A stretch of 64,000 nt of DNA, taken from positions 183,115 through 247,114 of the forward strand of contig NZ_JAJGQH010000006.1 of the NCBI RefSeq assembly GCF_020783655.1, read 5' to 3'. A program made the position numbers and the translations under genes. Positions 59,203 to 64,000 of the stretch are shown here, one piece after another. This DNA is from Xanthomonas melonis (GTDB lineage Bacteria > Pseudomonadota > Gammaproteobacteria > Xanthomonadales > Xanthomonadaceae). A model generated the notes under the pieces. It was not told the origin of the DNA and did no database searches. It worked only from the letters and a program-made list of their open reading frames with translations. Every line of letters starts with the position of its first letter. Positions within the stretch are counted from its first letter, which is position 1.

Positions 59203-59277
59203 ACGCTGCATTGCAACACAGTCGCTGAGTAGCGCAAGTACCGCCTGAATTCGACTTCAGATGCTGCGCTGCAGGAT

Positions 59278-59291
59278 TGCAATCGATTGTA
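59278..59291. promoter_or_regulatory. SuxR operator candidate O2
   Basis: An exact second copy of TGCAATCGATTGTA, 103 bp upstream of the suxA start. The two centres are 89 bp apart, about 8.5 helical turns, so looping or independent control of suxC and suxA are both possible. Confidence 0.75.
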
Positions 59292-59394
59292 GACGGGCGT
59301 ATTACTGCGTTCGCACTGCAGGCCGGACGGCCACTCCCTGGGAGGGATCGATGCAGGCGTCGGCTTACCATCACCTGTGAGAGAGAGAATCGCG

Positions 59395-61839
59395 ATGTCC
59401 ACCTTGCACACCCTGCGCCTGCACGCCCTGGCCTGCGCGGTCGCCTCGTGCCTGTGCGCGCCTGTCGCGCTGGCCCAGCAGGCCGCCACCACTCCGCCGG
59501 CTTCCGACAGCACCGCGGTCGATCTGGACGCAGTGTTCGTTACCGGCACCTCCACTGCCACGACCAAACTGAAGTCCAGCGTGTCGGTCAGTACGGTCGG
59601 TGCCGAGGCGATCGAACAGTCCGCGCCGCGCAGCACGGCTGAAATCTTCCGCAACATCCCCGGCATCCGCTCCGAGTCCAGCGGCGGCGAAGGCAACGCC
59701 AACATCGCCGTGCGTGGCTTGCCGGTGGCGTCCGGCGGCGCCAAGTTCCTGCAGCTGCAGGAAGACGGCCTGCCGGTGATGGAGTTCGGCGACATCGCCT
59801 TCGGCAACGCCGACATCTTCCTGCGCTCGGATTTCAGCCTGGACCGCATCGAGGCGATCCGCGGCGGTTCGGCGTCCACCTTCACCAGCAACGCGCCCGG
59901 CGGCATCATCAACTTCATCAGCAAGACCGGCGACACCGCAGGCGGCAGCGTCGGCGTCAGCCGTGGTCTGGACTACGACAACACCCGCATCGATTTCAAT
60001 TACGGTGCGCCGTTTGCCGAGCAGTGGCAGTTCAACATCGGCGGCTTCTTCCGCCAGGGCGACGGCGTGCGCGATGCCGGCTACACCACCGACAAGGGCG
60101 GCCAGCTCAAGGCCAACCTCACCCGCCTGTTCGACAACGGCTACGTGCGCCTGTACGGCAAATACCTCAACGACCGCGCCGCCGGCTACCTGCCGGTGCC
60201 CACCTCCGTGCGCGGCCGCGATGGTGCGCCGGACCTGGGCGGTTTCCCCGGCTTCGATCCCGGCAACGACACCTTGTACAGCCGCAATTTCCGCACCGAC
60301 GTGGGCCTGGACGGCAACAACCGGCCGCGCCGCACCGACCTGGGCGATGGCATGCACCCGATCTCGCGCACCATCGGCGCCGAGGCCTGGTTCGACCTGG
60401 GCAGTGGCTGGAACCTGAGCGAAAAGTTCCGTATCGCCGACAACAGCGGCCGCTTCGTCAGCCCGTTCCCCGCCGAGGTCACCGACGCCGCATCGCTGGC
60501 CGCTTCCATTGGCGGTGCCGGTGCGCAGCTGGTGCAGGCCGGCGGTGCCGACGCCGGCCAGGCCTACACCGGCAACGCGATCCGCACGCACCTGTTCAAC
60601 GTGTCCATCAACGACCTTGGCAACGTCACCAACGACCTCAGCGTCTCGCGCGAGTTCGGTGGCGACGGCCGCACGCTCAACCTGCGCATGGGCTATTACA
60701 GCTCGCGCCAGACCATCGACATGGACTGGACCTGGAACTCCTACGTGCAGAGCCTGGGCCGCGACTCGCGCCTGCTCAACGTGGTGGATGCCGCCGGCGT
60801 GACGCGTTCGCAGAATGGTCTGTACGCCTACGGCACCCCGTTCTGGGGTGATTGCTGCATCACCCGCAGCTACGACGTGCGCTACGACGTCAATGCGCCC
60901 TATGTGGCGCTGACCTTCGATAGCGACAGGTTCAGCATCGACGGCAGCCTGCGCTACGACATGGGCGATGCACGCGGCAGCTACAACGGCACCGCCATCG
61001 CGCAGAACCTGGACGTCAATGGCGATGGCGTGATCCAGCCGGTGGAACAGCGCGTGGCCACGGTCGACACCGCCAATGCGCGCCCGGTGGACTACGACTG
61101 GAATTACCTGTCGTACTCGCTGGGCGGCAATTACCTGATCACCGACGACCTGGGCGCCTTCGCGCGCATCAGCCGCGGCGCGCGCGCCAACGCAGACCGG
61201 CTGTTGTTCGGCGTGGTCCGCGACGACGGTTCGGTGTCGTCCGACGAAGGCGTCAACGTGGTGCGCCAGGCCGAAGCCGGCCTGAAGTGGCGCCGCGACG
61301 GGCTGAGCCTGTTCGCCACCGCGTTCTCGGCGCGCACCCAGGAACAGAACTTCGAAGTCACCAGCCAGCGTTTCTTCAACCGCAGCTACGAAGCGCATGG
61401 CGTGGAGCTGGAAGCCAGCTATCGCTACGGAGGTTTCAACCTCAACGGCGGCCTGACCTGGACCGACGCAGAGATCTCCCGCGACCAGATCACCCCGGCG
61501 AACACCGGGAACGTGCCGCGTCGCCAGGCCGATGTGGTGTGGCAGCTCACCCCCAGCTACCGCGGCGACGGCTATCAGTTCGGCGTCAACCTGATCGGCA
61601 CCACCGACGCCTATACGCAGGACTCCAACCAGTTGAAGATGCCTGGCTACACGCAGGTGAACCTGTTCGGCGACTACCGCGTGACCGATGCGCTGACCGT
61701 GGCGCTCAACGTCAACAACCTGTTCAACACCTTCGGCCTGACCGAGGCCGAAGAAGCCAGCATCCCGGCCAACGGCATCATTCGCGCGCGCTCGATTGCC
61801 GGCCGCACCACCAGCATCAGCCTGCGTTACGACTTCTAA
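59395..61839 (+). CDS. suxA: TonB-dependent sucrose receptor SuxA
   Basis: Outer-membrane active importer of 814 residues, the receptor of the sux sucrose-uptake system. A signal peptide (residues 1-27, ending APVALAQ) precedes the TonB box LDAVFVTGT near residue 44, the plug domain (TAEIFRNIPGIRSESSGGEG, LDRIEAIRGGSASTFTSNAP) and a 22-strand barrel ending with SISLRYDF. I chose ATG 59395, preceded by GAGAGAG; a GTG at 59377 is less likely. It is divergent from suxC and followed 32 bp later by suxB. Confidence 0.95.
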   Translation: MSTLHTLRLHALACAVASCLCAPVALAQQAATTPPASDSTAVDLDAVFVTGTSTATTKLKSSVSVSTVGAEAIEQSAPRSTAEIFRNIPGIRSESSGGEGNANIAVRGLPVASGGAKFLQLQEDGLPVMEFGDIAFGNADIFLRSDFSLDRIEAIRGGSASTFTSNAPGGIINFISKTGDTAGGSVGVSRGLDYDNTRIDFNYGAPFAEQWQFNIGGFFRQGDGVRDAGYTTDKGGQLKANLTRLFDNGYVRLYGKYLNDRAAGYLPVPTSVRGRDGAPDLGGFPGFDPGNDTLYSRNFRTDVGLDGNNRPRRTDLGDGMHPISRTIGAEAWFDLGSGWNLSEKFRIADNSGRFVSPFPAEVTDAASLAASIGGAGAQLVQAGGADAGQAYTGNAIRTHLFNVSINDLGNVTNDLSVSREFGGDGRTLNLRMGYYSSRQTIDMDWTWNSYVQSLGRDSRLLNVVDAAGVTRSQNGLYAYGTPFWGDCCITRSYDVRYDVNAPYVALTFDSDRFSIDGSLRYDMGDARGSYNGTAIAQNLDVNGDGVIQPVEQRVATVDTANARPVDYDWNYLSYSLGGNYLITDDLGAFARISRGARANADRLLFGVVRDDGSVSSDEGVNVVRQAEAGLKWRRDGLSLFATAFSARTQEQNFEVTSQRFFNRSYEAHGVELEASYRYGGFNLNGGLTWTDAEISRDQITPANTGNVPRRQADVVWQLTPSYRGDGYQFGVNLIGTTDAYTQDSNQLKMPGYTQVNLFGDYRVTDALTVALNVNNLFNTFGLTEAEEASIPANGIIRARSIAGRTTSISLRYDF

Positions 61840-61847
61840 GGATCGGT

Positions 61848-61864
61848 GCCGGGCGCTGCCCGGC
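61848..61864 (+). promoter_or_regulatory. Hairpin between the AAGGA site and the suxB start
   Basis: GCCGGGC / GCCCGGC with a GCT loop lies between AAGGA (61838-61842, at the suxA stop) and the suxB ATG. The plain distance is too long for a ribosome site; folding the hairpin would shorten it to about 12 nt. Functional meaning is inferred. Confidence 0.35.
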
Positions 61865-61871
61865 CGCTTTC

Positions 61872-63812
61872 ATGAACACCTCCCCCCTCGATATCACCCC
61901 CTGGCGCGCGGCATTTGCCGCACCGCTGGATGCACCGCAGGCAAGCGCGCTGCTGGCGCGCTTCGACCACCATGCGCCGCGCCTGCTGACGGCGCTGCAC
62001 TCGCTATACGGCGAACGCAGCGGCTATGCGCAGTGGCTGACGCGCTGGCTGGGCGCACTGAGCCGCAGCGCGCAGCAACGCCCGCAGGCGCTGCAGCAAC
62101 TGGATGCGACACGTCGGCCTGGCTGGTTCGGCGAACAACACATGCTGGGCTACAGCGCCTATGTGGACCGTTTTGCCGGCTCGCTGCGGGGTGTGTCCGA
62201 GCGCGTGCCCTACCTGCAGGAACTGGGGGTGCGCTACCTGCACCTGCTCCCCTTCCTGCGTGCACGCGCCGGCGACAACGACGGCGGCTTTGCGGTCAGC
62301 GATTACGGCCAGGTCGACCCCATTCTTGGCAGCAACGAGGATCTGGTCGCGCTCACCACCCGCTTGCGCGAGGCCGGCATCAGCCTGTGTGCAGACTTCG
62401 TGCTCAACCACACTGCCGACGACCACGCCTGGGCACAGGCCGCACGCGCCGGCGATGCACGCTATCTCGATTACTACCATCACTTCGCCGATCGCACCCA
62501 GCCCGACCAGTACGAAACCACGCTGGGGCAGGTCTTCCCGCACACCGCACCCGGCAACTTCACCTGGGTGGAGGCCACCGGGCAATGGATGTGGACCACG
62601 TTCTATCCGTATCAATGGGATCTGAACTGGAGCAACCCGGCAGTGTTCGGCGAGATGGCGCTGGCGCTACTGCAACTGGCCAACCTGGGCGTGGAAGCCT
62701 TTCGCCTGGATTCCACCGCTTATCTGTGGAAGCGCCCCGGCACCAACTGCATGAACCAACCCGAGGCCCACACCCTGCTGGTGGCGCTGCGCGCGGTCGC
62801 CGACATCGTGGCGCCCTCGGTGGCGATGAAGGCCGAGGCCATCGTGCCGATGGCCGAATTGCCGCCGTACTTCGGCAGCGGCCCCGACCAGGGCCACGAA
62901 TGCCATCTGGCCTATCACAGCACCCTGATGGCTGCTGGCTGGTCGGCGCTGGCACTGCAACGCGGCGACATTCTGCACAACGTCATTGCCAACAGCCCGC
63001 CGTTGCCGGCCAACTGCGCGTGGCTGAGCTATGTGCGCTGCCACGACGACATCGGCTGGAACGTGCTGCAACACGAAGCCGCAGGCAATGCCGTGCAGCC
63101 GCCCTTCTCGTTGCGCGAGGTGGCGCGCTTCTATGCCAACGACGTGCCGGGCAGCTACGCGCGTGGCGAAAGCTTCCAGAGCAGCGGCGATGGGGTGCAT
63201 GGCACCAACGGCATGACTGCGGCACTGACCGGCATCCAGGCGGCAGTCGAAGACGGCGATGCAGCCGCGCTGACGCTGGCAGTGGACCGGGTGCTGCTGC
63301 TCTACGCGCTCGCCCTGGCGATGCCCGGCATACCGCTGATCTACATGGGCGATGAACTCGGCTTGCCCAACGACAGCCACTATCGCGACGACCCGCTACG
63401 CCGACATGAAGGCCGCTGGTTGCATCGGCCGGCGATCGACTGGCAGATCGCCGCGCAACGCGAGGATGCAGACAGTGTGAGCGGCAAGGTCTACCGCCGC
63501 CTGCGGGCATTGATCCGGCAACGCGCCGCAACGCCCGCATTGGCAGCAGATCAACCCTTGGGGAGCCTCGCGCTGAGCGACCCGTGCCTGTTCGCACTGA
63601 CGCGTGGCGATCGGTTTATCGCCGTTCACAACTTCAGCGACCGCGCAGTGCAAGCGTATCTTCCGGTCAACGCACAGACGCAATGGAAGTTCAGTGCAGC
63701 CACGCAATGCACTCCCTCACGCAATGGCGACCACATAGCGACCGAACCGCTGAGCGCAGGGGCACACCTGCATCTTCCGGCTTACGCGGTGCGATGGCTG
63801 GAGCGTTGCTGA
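61872..63812 (+). CDS. suxB: Amylosucrase SuxB
   Basis: GH13 enzyme of 646 residues that splits sucrose and transfers glucose to an alpha-glucan or water. The N-terminal helical domain specific to amylosucrases (residues 1-90) is followed by the barrel: LCADFVLNHTADDHAWA, the nucleophile Asp280 in VEAFRLDSTAYLWK, the acid/base Glu322 in AMKAEAIVPM, and CHDDIGW with His391/Asp392 for substrate binding. The B' region and C-terminal beta domain match the family length. It has no signal peptide, so it acts on sucrose imported by SuxA and SuxC. Start ATG 61872; the nearest ribosome site is distant. Confidence 0.95.
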   Translation: MNTSPLDITPWRAAFAAPLDAPQASALLARFDHHAPRLLTALHSLYGERSGYAQWLTRWLGALSRSAQQRPQALQQLDATRRPGWFGEQHMLGYSAYVDRFAGSLRGVSERVPYLQELGVRYLHLLPFLRARAGDNDGGFAVSDYGQVDPILGSNEDLVALTTRLREAGISLCADFVLNHTADDHAWAQAARAGDARYLDYYHHFADRTQPDQYETTLGQVFPHTAPGNFTWVEATGQWMWTTFYPYQWDLNWSNPAVFGEMALALLQLANLGVEAFRLDSTAYLWKRPGTNCMNQPEAHTLLVALRAVADIVAPSVAMKAEAIVPMAELPPYFGSGPDQGHECHLAYHSTLMAAGWSALALQRGDILHNVIANSPPLPANCAWLSYVRCHDDIGWNVLQHEAAGNAVQPPFSLREVARFYANDVPGSYARGESFQSSGDGVHGTNGMTAALTGIQAAVEDGDAAALTLAVDRVLLLYALALAMPGIPLIYMGDELGLPNDSHYRDDPLRRHEGRWLHRPAIDWQIAAQREDADSVSGKVYRRLRALIRQRAATPALAADQPLGSLALSDPCLFALTRGDRFIAVHNFSDRAVQAYLPVNAQTQWKFSAATQCTPSRNGDHIATEPLSAGAHLHLPAYAVRWLERC

Positions 63813-63866
63813 CCGCGGGCCACAACCGGACGAAAGCACCGGCTTGGTCAAGCCCAGATCGCACTC

Positions 63867-63913
63867 CCTTCCCCCGCCTGCGGGGGAAGGTGCCCGACAG
63901 GGCGGATGGGGGG
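63867..63913 (+). repeat. REP-like element after suxB
   Basis: A perfect 11-bp stem (CCTTCCCCCGC / GCGGGGGAAGG, loop CT) followed by TGCCCGACAGGGCGGATGGG; same type and orientation as 57661. It may help end suxB transcription. The remaining bases to 64000 show no gene that I can support. Confidence 0.8.
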
Positions 63914-64000
63914 CAGACACCTAAGAGGGTGTTTACATAATCAAGTTACTAACCGGCGAAGCAGCAACCTCGCTTCGGTCAACCAGACCCACGCTTCGGC

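Noticed and set aside
63914..64000. End of an insertion sequence at the right edge
   Set aside because: The segment has a change of character (GTGTTTACATAATC), but no transposase frame, terminal repeat or target duplication can be seen before the window ends.

Overview
The window is high-GC gammaproteobacterial DNA that reads as a Xanthomonas chromosome. The basis is the sux sucrose locus (LacI regulator, sugar permease, TonB-dependent receptor, amylosucrase), the ilvC-ilvG-ilvM-ilvA-leuA operon with an uncoupled leuCDB block, several TonB-dependent receptors, and GGGATTS heptamer and REP-like intergenic repeats. The species is not resolved. No tRNA, rRNA, CRISPR array, transposase or prophage gene was seen; this is core chromosome with regulatory and nutrient-acquisition modules.

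Layout. 1-4.3 kb: a TonB-dependent receptor (cut by the left edge), an AraC-type regulator and a membrane-anchored winged-helix/beta-propeller regulator, all on the minus strand. 4.3-11.3 kb: a possible small RNA, thiC under a TPP riboswitch, a beta-rich protein of unknown function, a soluble chemoreceptor and gamma-glutamyltransferase. 11.5-22.7 kb: branched-chain amino acid synthesis, with an ilv leader peptide and attenuator, ilvC-ilvG-ilvM-ilvA-leuA on plus, leuB, leuD and leuC on minus, and a divergent LysR regulator. 22.7-28.9 kb: a Reg_prop/GGDEF sensor, a TetR regulator, a divergent PIMT-like methyltransferase and TolC. 29-34 kb: lipopolysaccharide genes (Kdo transferase, late acyltransferase, O-antigen ligase-like protein, glycosyltransferase) and a small zinc-finger protein. 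34.4-37.7 kb: a secreted GH92 mannosidase with a changed catalytic residue.

37.9-55.4 kb is an organic-acid region. It has malic enzyme, the C4-dicarboxylate transporter DctA, an outer-membrane porin, a hybrid kinase with a DctB-like sensor and a NarL-type response regulator; a Fur-box siderophore receptor sits between the last two. Next comes a TctD/TctE-like two-component operon with a substrate-binding protein but no ABC permease, divergent from a second porin and a CitMHS citrate transporter. A PhaB-like reductase lacking its catalytic tyrosine follows. 56.5-63.8 kb is the sux locus, with two identical 14-bp palindromes in the suxC-suxA divergent region.

Most notable: a probably leaderless ilv leader peptide with a textbook attenuator plus a second terminator in front of ilvC; a bipartite heptamer repeat that supplies the LeuC C-terminus and the leuD and tctD upstream regions; Gln for Glu in the GH92 motif; Phe153 for Tyr in the PhaB-like protein. 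All calls come from reading sequence and translations; no database search was possible.
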